From assembly GCF_004352825.1 (NCBI RefSeq), contig NZ_SJRW01000001.1, positions 1,116,001-1,180,000 on the forward strand: a stretch of 64,000 bases of DNA, written 5' to 3'. The DNA comes from Luteimonas arsenica. Lineage in GTDB: Bacteria; Pseudomonadota; Gammaproteobacteria; Xanthomonadales; Xanthomonadaceae. The notes beneath the pieces are model-generated. The model did no database searches and was not told the origin of the DNA. It was given only the letters and a program-made list of their open reading frames with translations. The translations under genes were made by a program, and so were the position numbers. The stretch's first letter is position 1; every line of letters starts with the position of its first letter. Shown here one piece after another: positions 31,224 to 41,191 of the stretch.

Positions 31224-31305
31224 GCTTCGTGCTTGATCGTTTATGATCGCTTCATCATTCATTGCCGACTCCCCGGCATCCACTTCTTGCGGAAAGAACC
31301 TGCCA

Positions 31306-31716
31306 ATGCGCCAGTCGATCCATGCCATCGGCCTTGCCACGCTCGCCGTGCTGGCATCCAGCAGCGCCCACGCCCAGTCGCCGGGCATCACCCTTGGCGT
31401 GGACAGCGGCTCCGTCCTGGTCAGCACCGGCGGTGAGTTCACCCAGGCCAGCCCCGGGCAGGCCGTGCTGCCTGGCCACCGCGTGCTGGTGTCCGAAGGC
31501 GCCTCGGCCACGCTGAACTATGCCGACGGCTGCCGGAAGCCACTGGCGATCCCCGGCGTACACACGGTCAGCGGAGAGTGCGCCCCCGCGGACAGCAGCC
31601 GCAGCACCCGTCTCAGCACCGGCGCCATCGTGGGCATCGTGGGCGGCGTGGTGGTGGTGGCCGCCGCGGCCGGCGGCGGGGGTGGCAGCGACCGGCCGCC
31701 CCCGGTCAGCCGCTGA
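31306..31716 (+). CDS. Small secreted FecR-like protein, paralogue 1
   Basis: This 136-residue protein has a signal peptide (MRQSIHAIGLATLAVLASSSAHA), then a compact domain (DSGSVLVSTGGEFTQASPGQ, VLPGHRVLVSEGASATLNY). That domain resembles the FecR beta-rich domain, with G-Q-x-L-x-P-G-x-R and a short dG motif. Two Cys flank the PLAIPGVHTV segment. A hydrophobic Gly/Ala/Val helix (TGAIVGIVGGVVVVAAAAGG) and the tail PPPVSR follow. The next gene encodes a clear paralogue. The FecR link is a by-eye inference. Confidence 0.75.
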   Translation: MRQSIHAIGLATLAVLASSSAHAQSPGITLGVDSGSVLVSTGGEFTQASPGQAVLPGHRVLVSEGASATLNYADGCRKPLAIPGVHTVSGECAPADSSRSTRLSTGAIVGIVGGVVVVAAAAGGGGGSDRPPPVSR

Positions 31717-31797
31717 GTCCCGGCGCCGGTTTCACACGGCTGTCGCATCCAGCTGATAAAACAGGGTTTGTCCGCGAAAGCGGGTTGCAATAACGGG

Positions 31798-31826
31798 TTG
31801 CAGTCGCGTAGCCGGATGCGTACCCT
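31798..31826 (+). promoter_or_regulatory. Candidate promoter of the second FecR-like gene
   Basis: TTGCAG (31798-31803) and TACCCT (31821-31826) are 17 bases apart, 52 bases before the start codon. CGGGTTGCA occurs twice in tandem (31781-31802), the second copy overlapping the -35 box. Confidence 0.45.
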
Positions 31827-31877
31827 TTACTGCGGCGCAACATCGCCAGACTCACCACCGAACACTGGAAGGATTCC

Positions 31878-32312
31878 ATGAAGAACTCCCGCACCCTGAT
31901 CGCCGCCATGGCCCTCGCGCTGTTCGCGGCCCCCGCGCTTGCCCAGAGCGGCGGCGCCACGCTCCGCATCGACGCCGGCAGTGCCATGGTCAGCACCGGC
32001 GGTGAGTTCGTCACGGCTGCCTCCGGCAGCCAGCTGACCCCGGGCAGCCGCGTCATGCTGACCGAAGGCAGCCAGGCCACCCTGGTCTACGGCAACGGCT
32101 GCACCCGCCCCCTGACCGGCGCCGGCGTGCATGGCGTGCCGGCCACCTGCGTGCTGTCCGCCTCCGGCGCTGGCGGCGGTGCGGGCGCCACCGCCAGCGG
32201 CGTTGACCTGGGCGGCGCCGCGATCATCACCGGCATTGCCGTGGGTGGCGCGGCCATCCTCAACAGCATGGACGACCAGGCCTACGTGCCGCCCCCGCCG
32301 GTCAGCCGCTGA
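31878..32312 (+). CDS. Small secreted FecR-like protein, paralogue 2
   Basis: This 144-residue protein starts with a signal peptide (MKNSRTLIAAMALALFAAPALA) and repeats the plan of its neighbour: DAGSAMVSTGGEFVTAASGS, QLTPGSRVMLTEGSQATLVY, GCTRPLTGAGVHGVPATC, a hydrophobic Gly/Ala segment, and the tail PPPPVSR. VSTGGEF, GC-PL, GVH and PPPVSR are shared word for word with paralogue 1, so the two arose by tandem duplication. A terminator follows. A role in surface polysaccharide assembly is inferred only from location. Confidence 0.78.
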   Translation: MKNSRTLIAAMALALFAAPALAQSGGATLRIDAGSAMVSTGGEFVTAASGSQLTPGSRVMLTEGSQATLVYGNGCTRPLTGAGVHGVPATCVLSASGAGGGAGATASGVDLGGAAIITGIAVGGAAILNSMDDQAYVPPPPVSR

Positions 32313-32342
32313 TCGCTGGCCAAGCGTAGAATAGGGGACACG

Positions 32343-32375
32343 GCGGGACGGGCTTGCACCCGTCCCGCTTTCGTT
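32343..32375 (+). terminator. Rho-independent terminator after the FecR-like genes
   Basis: A perfect 10-bp stem GCGGGACGGG/CCCGTCCCGC (32343-32352 and 32359-32368) with a 6-base loop is followed by TTTCGTTT. It ends only 18 bases before the next start codon, so it may attenuate rather than fully stop transcription into the following gene. Confidence 0.75.
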
Positions 32376-32392
32376 TGCAGGGGCGCAACACC

Positions 32393-33774
32393 ATGCACGG
32401 CGCGCACGCCGACGCACACCATCACGAAGGCAGACTGGACCTGCAGGCGCGCGCGGGGCTGGTGGCCGCGTGCGCGCTGCTGACACTGTGCGTGATGGCG
32501 GGCGGCAGCTCGCAGGCATCGGGTACCGGCGTATTTGCCGCACAAGTGCTGTCGTTGCCGCTGCTGGCCTGGGGCGCGTGGCGCCTGTTGTCTCGCGGCG
32601 CGGGCGCGGCACATACCTACCTGTACGTGGCGTGGTTCGCGTTCGCGGCCGCGCTGTTCGCCATCCCGCTGCTGCAGGCCTGGCTGCCCGGCGCGCTGGC
32701 AGGCGGCGAGGGCAGGGCGGCGCTGGCCGCCGACCTTGCGCAGTTCGGCGTGGCCGCCCCGGCGCACTGGTCGCTGGCGCCTGCGGCCAGCCGCGCCGCC
32801 GCCTTCCAGTTGCTGCCGGCGCTGGCGCTGTTCGCCCTGGTCGTGAGCCTGCCACGCGCCGCACAGCGACGGTTGGCGCAGCTGATCGTGGTGCTGGCCA
32901 TGGCCAGCCTGCTGCTGGGCGTGGCCCAGCTGGGCGCCCCGCAGGAAAGCCCGCTCAACCCCTACCCGCAGTGGGCGCCGGCGATGAATGGCTTCTTCGC
33001 CAACCAGAACCACCAAGCGACCCTGCTGGTGGTGGCGGCCACCCTGGCCTGCGCCCGGCTGACGGTGGTGGCCGGCGCCTGGCCCCCCGGCCGGCCGCAC
33101 CGCGTGGTGCACGGCGTGGGCGCGGCCCTGGTGATGCTGCTGGCTGCCGTGGCCCTGCCGCTGACCGGCTCGCGCGCGGGCGTGATGCTGATCATCCTGG
33201 CCTGCGCCCTGGTGGTGATCGCGCACTGGCCGGCCTGGCGCGGCGGCGCGCGCAGTCGCCTGGCGCTGGTGGGCTGCCTTGCGGTGGCCGCGCTGGCGCT
33301 GTTCCTGTCACTGCGCTGGATGCAGGTCGAGGCCATCGACGAACTGCGCGGCCCGCTGCGCGCGCTCACCGGCGAGATCGCCGCGCGCTTCGCCCCCATG
33401 GGCGCCGGCATGGGCAGCTACGTACCGGTCTTCGAGCAGGAAGCCCCGCGCGAACTGCTGATGGCCAACTACGTCAACCACGCCCACAACGAATACGCGC
33501 AGTGGTGGTTTGAGGCCGGCGTGCCCGCCGTGCTGGCCATGCTGCTGGGCGCGGTCGCGTTGGCATTGAGCTTGCGTAGCATGCTGCGACAGCCCGCGCA
33601 GGCGCGCGTTCTGGGGGTGACCGCGCTGGTGGCGCTGGGCGCGATACTCGCCCACTCCTTCGTGGATTATCCCCTGCGCACCCCGGCGATGATGGCGGTG
33701 GCGGCGGTGCTGGCAGGGATCGCGGCCGGACAGGCCGCGGTCGGCATACACAGATCACAAAGGGACATGAACAC

Positions 33775-33778
<4 letters not shown>
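32393..33778 (+). CDS. O-antigen ligase/polymerase family membrane protein (Wzy_C)
   Basis: This 461-residue membrane protein has about ten or more helices. TGSRAGVMLIILAC and NHAHNEYAQWWFEAGVPAVL, in a large periplasmic loop, are the Wzy_C signatures seen in O-antigen ligases and some Wzy polymerases. Its stop overlaps the GTG start of the dehydrogenase gene. The locus also has an EpsG-type polymerase, so this protein may instead be a ligase, a second polymerase, or the polymerase of the conserved left arm. A His-rich N-terminus (HGAHADAHHHEG) precedes the first helix. Confidence 0.85.
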
Positions 33779-35064
<1,286 letters not shown>

Positions 35065-35080
35065 TCGGGAAGACATACAA

Positions 35081-35164
35081 ATGAAAGTATTGAGTACGGG
35101 TGCTGCCGGCCCCATTGGGTCACGTGCTGCAGTGAATTCGCTCGAGCGTGGCGATGTGCAACTT
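35081..35164 (+). pseudogene. Remnant of an NAD-dependent epimerase N-terminus
   Basis: Codons 1-28 of the following frame read MKVLSTGAAGPIGSRAAV then NSLERGDV. This matches the start of sugar epimerases (pattern MKVLVTGAAGFIGS...LLxRGDxV), with the Rossmann glycine motif damaged (F to P) and nothing recognisable after Val. The ribosome-binding site GGGAAG eight bases upstream probably belonged to the lost epimerase gene. Confidence 0.75.
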
Positions 35165-36337
35165 TCCAAAACAATCGGATGCGCTGCAGACCTCGCGATC
35201 AACGGAGCGCCGCCGGCCTTTGCCGAGCCTCTGCACGTCGGTCGCCCCAACATCGGAAGTCGGGAAAAGTTCCTAAAGCTGGCGGGCGAGATGTTCGATC
35301 GCCGTTGGCTGAGCAATAACGGTCCGCTGCTGATGCAGTTCGAGCAACGTGTAGCGGACTACACGGGCGTCAAGCATTGCATCGCGATGTGCAACGGTAC
35401 AATTGCGTTGGAAATTGCTATCCGTGCGCTCGGAATGACGGGCGAGGTAATTGTCCCGTCATACACATTCATCGCCACTGCTCAAGCATTAGCTTGGCAA
35501 GGTATTACCCCCGTCTTCGCCGATATCGATCCAGTTACGCATAACCTCGACCCTGAGGCAGTGCGTCGCATGATCACTCCACGCACTTCCGGCATTATCG
35601 GAGTGCACCTGTGGGGTCGGGCCGCACCAGTCGAAGCGCTGCAGGCAGTTGCCGATGAGCATGGCTTGCAGTTGTTGTTTGATGCAGCGCATGCGTTTGG
35701 ATGCTCGCACCGAGGAAAGATGATTGGCAGTTTTGGGCGCGCCGAGGTGCTGAGCTTCCACGCCACAAAATTCTTCAATACTTTTGAGGGTGGCGCCGTC
35801 CTAACCGATGATGACGATCTCGCTGAGACGATGCGGCTAATGCGAAATTTCGGCTTTTCCGGGCTCGATAACGTCATTCATCCCGGAACCAACGGCAAGA
35901 TGGTCGAGATATGTGCCGCAATGGGTCTTGCCAATTTTGACTACATAGATACAGTTATCGACGCCAACCGTCGCAACTATATCGCCTACCAGCACGCTCT
36001 GACTGGCCTTCCAGGTATGAGGTTGATTCCGTTCGATGACGGCGAAAAGAATAACTACCAGTACGTAATTCTTGAAATTGACAACGATTGTCCCGTTAGC
36101 CGCGACCAACTGGTCGCAGCACTTCATGCCGAAAATGTCCTTGCACGTAAGTATTTTTGGCCAGGATGTCATCGCATGAAGCCGTTCCGGGAGCTTTATC
36201 CGAATGCGGGTCTAATGTTGCCTCATACCGAGACAGTGTCCGATCGCGTAATCGTGTTGCCGACGGGTACCACGCTCGCCGAGGCCGATCTGAGGACCAT
36301 TGCAGCGGTAATCCGGTGCTTGGCCGTCGTCGCATGA
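35081..36337 (+). CDS. DegT/DnrJ/EryC1 sugar aminotransferase with an epimerase-derived N-terminus
   Basis: This PLP enzyme should convert a nucleotide-linked 4-keto-6-deoxysugar to the 4-amino sugar. The conserved protein begins at about PPAFAEPLHVGRPNIGSREKF (residue 45 on). It has IAMCNGTIALEIAIRALG, FDAAHAFGC, and the PLP-binding Lys230 in SFHATKFFNTFEGGAV. The first 28 residues are a foreign epimerase remnant in frame, so translation may use the old epimerase start at 35081 or GTG at 35155. Base use changes here: this is the first low-GC gene of the cassette. With the NeuD-like and WecF-like genes that follow, it suggests a 4-acetamido-4,6-dideoxyhexose. Confidence 0.88.
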   Translation: MKVLSTGAAGPIGSRAAVNSLERGDVQLSKTIGCAADLAINGAPPAFAEPLHVGRPNIGSREKFLKLAGEMFDRRWLSNNGPLLMQFEQRVADYTGVKHCIAMCNGTIALEIAIRALGMTGEVIVPSYTFIATAQALAWQGITPVFADIDPVTHNLDPEAVRRMITPRTSGIIGVHLWGRAAPVEALQAVADEHGLQLLFDAAHAFGCSHRGKMIGSFGRAEVLSFHATKFFNTFEGGAVLTDDDDLAETMRLMRNFGFSGLDNVIHPGTNGKMVEICAAMGLANFDYIDTVIDANRRNYIAYQHALTGLPGMRLIPFDDGEKNNYQYVILEIDNDCPVSRDQLVAALHAENVLARKYFWPGCHRMKPFRELYPNAGLMLPHTETVSDRVIVLPTGTTLAEADLRTIAAVIRCLAVVA

Positions 36338-37011
36338 CTACGGGTCGCAACGAAGCTTGCCAGATGGAACCGGGCCTCAGGCGTCTGTACATCTTTGGCG
36401 CGGGCGGGTCTGGCCGCGAAATTGCGTGGCTCGCAGGGCAGGTTCTGGGAGACGCAGTCCCGATTGCTTTCATAGTAGACGACCTTGCCTATGTCACTGC
36501 CCCTGTGAACGGCATCTCTGTTCAACTTGTGAGCGATGTCGCAGTGCAGGAAGGTGATCGATTTGTCGTTGCAGTTGGCGATGCAGGGCTGCGACGCAAA
36601 GCGTCTGTAGCATGTATTGGTGTTGGGCTTCAGCCGGCAACTCTTGTGCACCCCCGCGTGGAGATGTCCCGGTTCGTCTCGCTTGGGACCGGAAGCGTGC
36701 TTTGCGCGGGCAGTATTCTGACGACCAATATCGCGCTCGGCGAACATGTGCATGTCAACGTCGACTGCACTATTAGCCATGACGTTCGCATCGGCGACTT
36801 TTCGACGTTATCACCTGGCGTGCATGTGTCAGGCCACGTGCACATCGGGAAAGATGTGCTCATCGGCACCGGCGCCAATATCATCAATGGGAGTGCTACC
36901 TCGCCGCTCGTAATTGAAGATGGCGCGAAGATTGCGGCAGGTGCTTGTGTTACCAGTTCCGTCGCACCGGGTGCATTAATGGCGGGTGTGCCGGCGGTGC
37001 GAAAGCGATGA
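36334..37011 (+). CDS. NeuD/PglD-type sugar O- or N-acyltransferase
   Basis: The 225-residue protein has an N-terminal Rossmann-like substrate domain (RRLYIFGAGGSGREIAWLAGQ) and a C-terminal left-handed beta-helix of hexapeptide repeats (LGEHVHVNVDCTISHDVRIG; VHIGKDVLIGTGANIING; GALMAGVPAVRKR). This is the layout of PglD and NeuD. Such trimers acetylate 4-amino sugars such as UDP-4-amino-bacillosamine or dTDP-4-amino-dideoxyhexose. The conserved His in SHDV fits the catalytic base. It overlaps the aminotransferase stop (ATGA), so the pair very likely acts in sequence. Confidence 0.9.
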   Translation: MTTGRNEACQMEPGLRRLYIFGAGGSGREIAWLAGQVLGDAVPIAFIVDDLAYVTAPVNGISVQLVSDVAVQEGDRFVVAVGDAGLRRKASVACIGVGLQPATLVHPRVEMSRFVSLGTGSVLCAGSILTTNIALGEHVHVNVDCTISHDVRIGDFSTLSPGVHVSGHVHIGKDVLIGTGANIINGSATSPLVIEDGAKIAAGACVTSSVAPGALMAGVPAVRKR

Positions 37012-37029
37012 GGCCGGGTTATTGATGCC

Positions 37030-38190
37030 GTGATTATCCACTTCATATCGGATGAAAAGTTCGTAGACATGGCATCGCGGGAGTTCGATGCAGTCTGCCC
37101 AGGTCAGAATCGGTACGTTATCTTGGCCCGCCGTCGGCCACTTCGCTACATCAAAGCGACGCGTGTTGAGTTTATGACCCCGCGCAAAGCGCGTCGATTG
37201 CTAACGAGGAGGTCCGTAAGAGCAGTCTGCCTCCACAACCTCTTTAGTGGCATTAGCGTCTTAGATGCTGTCGCCGCGGAGACCAGAGTGATGTGGATCG
37301 GCTGGGGTTTCGACTATTACGGGCGCGAATTTCTGGAGCAGGGAACGTTTGGACCCACATTGTTATCCCAGAATAAATTAACTCCATCGCGCAAGTCCGA
37401 GCAGCGCGCACGCAAGCGTGGGGTCATAAAGACCTTCGTGGCGGCACTCCTGTTTGGAAAAAGAAGCGCGGTTTCGCGCGACTTGTTAACTAGAATAGAT
37501 TATTTCAGCCCAGTCTTGGATTGGGAATACGAGCAGATTAAAGATAATAATCCTTGGTTCAAGGCAGCATATCTGTCTTGGAATTATGGAACAATTGAGG
37601 ACGACTACTGGGCAAATCGCAACGTACAGTGTGCCCAAGGGCGGAATATACTAGTGGGCAACAGTGCCGCAGCTACTAATAATCATGCTGAAGCCTTTGC
37701 TCAGCTGTTCGCGTGCTCGGGCACCCAAGATCGGCGGATTGTCGTTCCACTTAGCTATGGTGGAAATCCAGCCTACGTCGATCAGGTGTTGAAAATTGGC
37801 CGGGAATATTTCGGCGAACGTTTTGTCCCTTTGTTAGAGTTTCAGCCTAAGGAAGAGTACTTCGCGACGTTGTCGAGTTGTGGGTTTGTGTTCATGAATC
37901 ATGTGCGGCAGCAGGGCCTCGGGAATATCGTTGCTTTATTGTGCATGGGAGCAAAGGTCTACTTGAACTCGATGAATCCCCTGCTGTCGTGGTTGCGTAC
38001 ACGCGGTATTCTCATATTTGAGTTCGACCCGTCAGCTTCAGGAGGTAAGTGTAGTGCCGAGGAATTCTTGCCGCTGACGGTAAAAGAAGTACAGCTAAAT
38101 CGTGAACGCTTGATTTCCATCTGGGGGCGCGACGTTAAGCGACGCAAGACGAAATATGTAGTTGATGTGTTGACTGGTATATCTACGTGA
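37030..38190 (+). CDS. WecF-like 4-acetamido-4,6-dideoxyhexose transferase
   Basis: This 386-residue protein resembles TDP-Fuc4NAc:lipid II transferase (family GT56). ILVGNSAAATNNHAEAFAQL, VVPLSYGGNPAYV, and the C-terminal HVRQQGLGNIVALLCMGAKVYLN are the shared landmarks. It starts with GTG. In enterobacteria WecF acts after WecE (aminotransferase) and WecD (acetyltransferase); here an aminotransferase and a NeuD-type acyltransferase directly precede it, making an equivalent module built from different families. The codon use is AT-rich, which points to horizontal origin. Confidence 0.8.
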   Translation: MIIHFISDEKFVDMASREFDAVCPGQNRYVILARRRPLRYIKATRVEFMTPRKARRLLTRRSVRAVCLHNLFSGISVLDAVAAETRVMWIGWGFDYYGREFLEQGTFGPTLLSQNKLTPSRKSEQRARKRGVIKTFVAALLFGKRSAVSRDLLTRIDYFSPVLDWEYEQIKDNNPWFKAAYLSWNYGTIEDDYWANRNVQCAQGRNILVGNSAAATNNHAEAFAQLFACSGTQDRRIVVPLSYGGNPAYVDQVLKIGREYFGERFVPLLEFQPKEEYFATLSSCGFVFMNHVRQQGLGNIVALLCMGAKVYLNSMNPLLSWLRTRGILIFEFDPSASGGKCSAEEFLPLTVKEVQLNRERLISIWGRDVKRRKTKYVVDVLTGIST

Positions 38191-38295
38191 GCTGCGGCTC
38201 CCGCACTAGCTCGAGTCCAGACATGGCTTTCTCGGTAATATTTGCCCCCGCTTTTACCGATTCCAATCTCACGTGAAGACATTGTAGTTACCCCC

Positions 38296-39753
38296 ATGAA
38301 CTTGAGACGTCGCGCTTTCTCCGCGGTACGGTGGACCACCTTGGGCATGGCAAGTAAGGCCGTACTGCAGGTGGCGCAAGTCGCAGTTCTGGCACGGCTG
38401 CTCTTGCCTGCGGATTATGGTCTGATGGCAATGGCCACTGTTATCATAGGTCTTGCGAGGGTATTTGCCGATTTCGGGTTGAATAGCGCATTTCTTCAAC
38501 GGCGAGACGTAACTGAGAATCAACGCTCTAGCTTGTTCTGGCTCAATATGCTGCTTAGCGTTGGTTTGATGCTGCTAGTTGTTGCGGGCAGCCCTCTTTT
38601 CGCACGCTTCTACAGCGAGCCGCGCGTCGCGCCGTTGATAGCGCTTGCATCGCTCGCATTCCCGGTTTCTGCTTTGGGTCAGCAGGTCCGCGTTGCGGCT
38701 GAGAAAGCCCTCGCATTTCAGAAAGTCATGTTGATCGAGATGGTTGCGGCGTTATCAGGTTTCCTCGTGGCCGTGCTGGCAGCATTGGAAGGCTGGGGGG
38801 TTTATGCGTTGATAGCAGGTTCACTGTGCGGTGCCGCAATCACTACGGGTTTGAACTGGATTCTGCTGTCGAATGGATGGCGCCCAGCCATCCGGATGCG
38901 AGTCGATGAGGTACGATCGTTCCTCGGGTTCGGCGGTGCCTTGGTCGCGTCCAATCTGGTGAATTATCTCAACTCAGCAATCGATCTGATTCTGGGTGGT
39001 CGTCTGCTTGCGGCCACGCATTTAGGCCTGTATAGCGTGCCACGCAACCTCACGCTACAGGTACAGTTCGTCGTGAATCCCATCATTAGTCGGGTTGCTT
39101 TTCCGCTGATGGCAGAAGTACAGAACGACTTGGCGAGGGTTCGCTCGGTTTATCTGCAAACGTTAAAAATGACTGCCTCGATTAACGCGCCTGCCTATCT
39201 GACGATATGCTTCTTTGCGCCTGAGGTAATTCACATCGTGCTAGGCCCAAAATGGGAGAGTGCAGCGGATATCCTGAGGATACTGGCGATCTGGGGAGCG
39301 ATTCGCTCGACCGCCAATCCAGTAGGCAGCTTGCTGCTGGGCGTGGGTCGAGCAGACTTGGCCTTCAAGTGGAACTTGGCGCTGCTTGGGGTCGTACCGC
39401 CAATTGTTTGGGTTGGATCCAAGTTTGGAACGGAGGGCATAGCGGCGTCTTTGCTGTGCGCACAATTGCTGTTGTTCGTTCCAAACTGGTACTTCTTGGT
39501 GAGAAAGGCCTGCGGCGCCACACTTCTAGAATACATAAATGCGTGCGTGCGGCCGTTCCTCCTCGCCGTACTTGCGGTTTCTGGTGGATATTTTGCCGCC
39601 CACGGAATTAGCAATCCCCTGTGGCGCCTGGCTGCCGGCATAGGTGTAGCGGGTCCCGCTTACATCGGTATTAGTTGGTTCGCAAACCACGACTGGCTCA
39701 GGGCGGTGATGGAACTTCTTGGTCTTCGAATGAATAGATCTATCTCCGAGTAA
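38296..39753 (+). CDS. Wzx-type lipopolysaccharide/polysaccharide flippase
   Basis: This 485-residue protein is a MOP-superfamily member of the WzxC/PST type: FSAVRWTTLGMASKAVLQVAQ at the N-terminus, VLARLLLPADYGLMAMATVI and FADFGLNSAFLQRRDV, and about twelve to fourteen membrane helices. It should flip the lipid-linked repeat unit to the periplasm. ATG 38296 is the natural start; a longer frame upstream adds a non-conserved leader. It is the only Wzx gene seen in the locus. A 105-base gap separates it from the WecF-like gene. Confidence 0.9.
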   Translation: MNLRRRAFSAVRWTTLGMASKAVLQVAQVAVLARLLLPADYGLMAMATVIIGLARVFADFGLNSAFLQRRDVTENQRSSLFWLNMLLSVGLMLLVVAGSPLFARFYSEPRVAPLIALASLAFPVSALGQQVRVAAEKALAFQKVMLIEMVAALSGFLVAVLAALEGWGVYALIAGSLCGAAITTGLNWILLSNGWRPAIRMRVDEVRSFLGFGGALVASNLVNYLNSAIDLILGGRLLAATHLGLYSVPRNLTLQVQFVVNPIISRVAFPLMAEVQNDLARVRSVYLQTLKMTASINAPAYLTICFFAPEVIHIVLGPKWESAADILRILAIWGAIRSTANPVGSLLLGVGRADLAFKWNLALLGVVPPIVWVGSKFGTEGIAASLLCAQLLLFVPNWYFLVRKACGATLLEYINACVRPFLLAVLAVSGGYFAAHGISNPLWRLAAGIGVAGPAYIGISWFANHDWLRAVMELLGLRMNRSISE

Positions 39754-39934
39754 TCATCAAACAGTAAAAGTTTCGTTTGATCGAGCTGGGTTATTGGAAA
39801 TTGTCGCGCTGCCAGAAGCATGCCGCGCTCTCGAGGTGGTTCTGACGTCCCGAGGCAACTTTTCGCGTACTCGATGTCAGGTGATGTGCTCAACTCCGGA
39901 TTGAATTCAAGCGGTACACGTAATGGAAGAAAGA

Positions 39935-41008
39935 ATGAATTCTGCTTCATGCGCGGCTAACCGTCGCTACACTGTGATATTGCCTGCTTACAATGCAGCA
40001 GGCAGCATCGCCCGCTGCGTTGAAAGCGTTGCACTTGCACGAAAAGAATTTGATGTCACTCTAGTTATCGTAGATGACGGTTCTACCGACTCGACGAATG
40101 CGATCTGCAAGGATCTCGCAAGTAAGTATCCGTGGATTGTTCTGCATGGTCAAACGAATGGGGGTGTGGCTGTCGCACGGAATCGCGCCTTGAAGGGTGT
40201 GTCTGATGGGTATGTCGCGTTCATTGATTCGGATGACGAGTACGAAGATTCTCTCTTTACCGAAGTTGACGAAGTTCTTTCCATTTCGAATTCAGACGCA
40301 GTGGTGTTCGGACATGACAGACTGAATCTGGATGGCACCCGAGTTAGTTTTTGTCCTCCGCGCCAGAGTTTGACGGAGCATGATGTTGGTCAGAAACAAT
40401 TAAGGGTGTCTGAGAACAAATACTTGTTTTACTTCTTATGGGCACGCGTGGTTCACGCATCGCTGCTGCAGGGCCTCGCTTTTTGTCCCTCTATCAAACT
40501 CGGATCTGATTCCGTCTTCGTGCTCGAAATGATGAATCGCGCGCGGTCGGTGGAGGTGATTCCAACATCCTTGTATCGCTATCATCAGACCGCTGATTCG
40601 ATCACAAGCCGAGCCCACAAGAAGAATCTCTTGACGTCGTGTGAATTCCATTATTCCGCACGTATTGCTGCGCATAAGTGGCCAGTCGATGAGGCTGAAA
40701 AGGGCGCTTTGCTCCAAGATATTTCTTTAGGATATATCGAAAACATCTTGATTTACCTATTAAACAATCTTAGGTATACCCCTTTGAAGCATCGCTGGAG
40801 CCAAGTTCGTGCCGTAAGAATGTCAAACATCTATGAGGAGACCATTCCGAATTATGTAGGTAGGACGCAGTCATTATTCACTCGCTCGCTGATCGCAAGC
40901 TTTACCAGAAAGAGATACGCTTTGACGATTGCGCTGTTGTCGGCATCGTGGTTCGTGGAGGACATAAGGCGCTTGAGGGGCCGCTTGAGGAATTTGACGG
41001 GTGGCTGA
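39935..41008 (+). CDS. Family 2 glycosyltransferase
   Basis: This 357-residue GT-A enzyme begins YTVILPAYNAAGSIARCVESV and has VIVDDGSTDSTNAI, then GGVAVARNRALKG and the metal-binding FIDSDDEYED. These are all classic GT2 motifs. The start at 39935 is preferred over 39923 because GGAAGAAAG precedes it. The acceptor and donor cannot be read from the sequence. The C-terminal half (about residues 200-357) is helical and unlike other family 2 members in the locus. Codon use is low GC like the preceding genes. Confidence 0.88.
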   Translation: MNSASCAANRRYTVILPAYNAAGSIARCVESVALARKEFDVTLVIVDDGSTDSTNAICKDLASKYPWIVLHGQTNGGVAVARNRALKGVSDGYVAFIDSDDEYEDSLFTEVDEVLSISNSDAVVFGHDRLNLDGTRVSFCPPRQSLTEHDVGQKQLRVSENKYLFYFLWARVVHASLLQGLAFCPSIKLGSDSVFVLEMMNRARSVEVIPTSLYRYHQTADSITSRAHKKNLLTSCEFHYSARIAAHKWPVDEAEKGALLQDISLGYIENILIYLLNNLRYTPLKHRWSQVRAVRMSNIYEETIPNYVGRTQSLFTRSLIASFTRKRYALTIALLSASWFVEDIRRLRGRLRNLTGG

Positions 41009-41191
41009 GGTGAGTGATAAGTCTGAGTATTACTTCCAGATGTCGCGATCGAAAAGTTGGCACTACACTTGCCGGTCGAGCACTTTGCTGAGGTCTGAGG
41101 TGCCATTTCCGGTACGCCAAACAGCAATGCCGAATCTCATCGGGTCAGTCGATCTCCATCGTAGCTTCACGCGAAGCTGGCGGTACAAATA

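Noticed and set aside
39754..39934. Intergenic hairpin ATCAAAC/GTTTGAT after the flippase gene
   Set aside because: The stem is only seven pairs with a long loop and no T tract, so it is not a convincing terminator.
41009..41191. Possible 63-codon gene between the GT2 and the first pyruvyl transferase
   Set aside because: No ribosome-binding site, no recognisable motif, and base use unlike neighbours; it looks like intergenic sequence with a weak AGCTTC hairpin.
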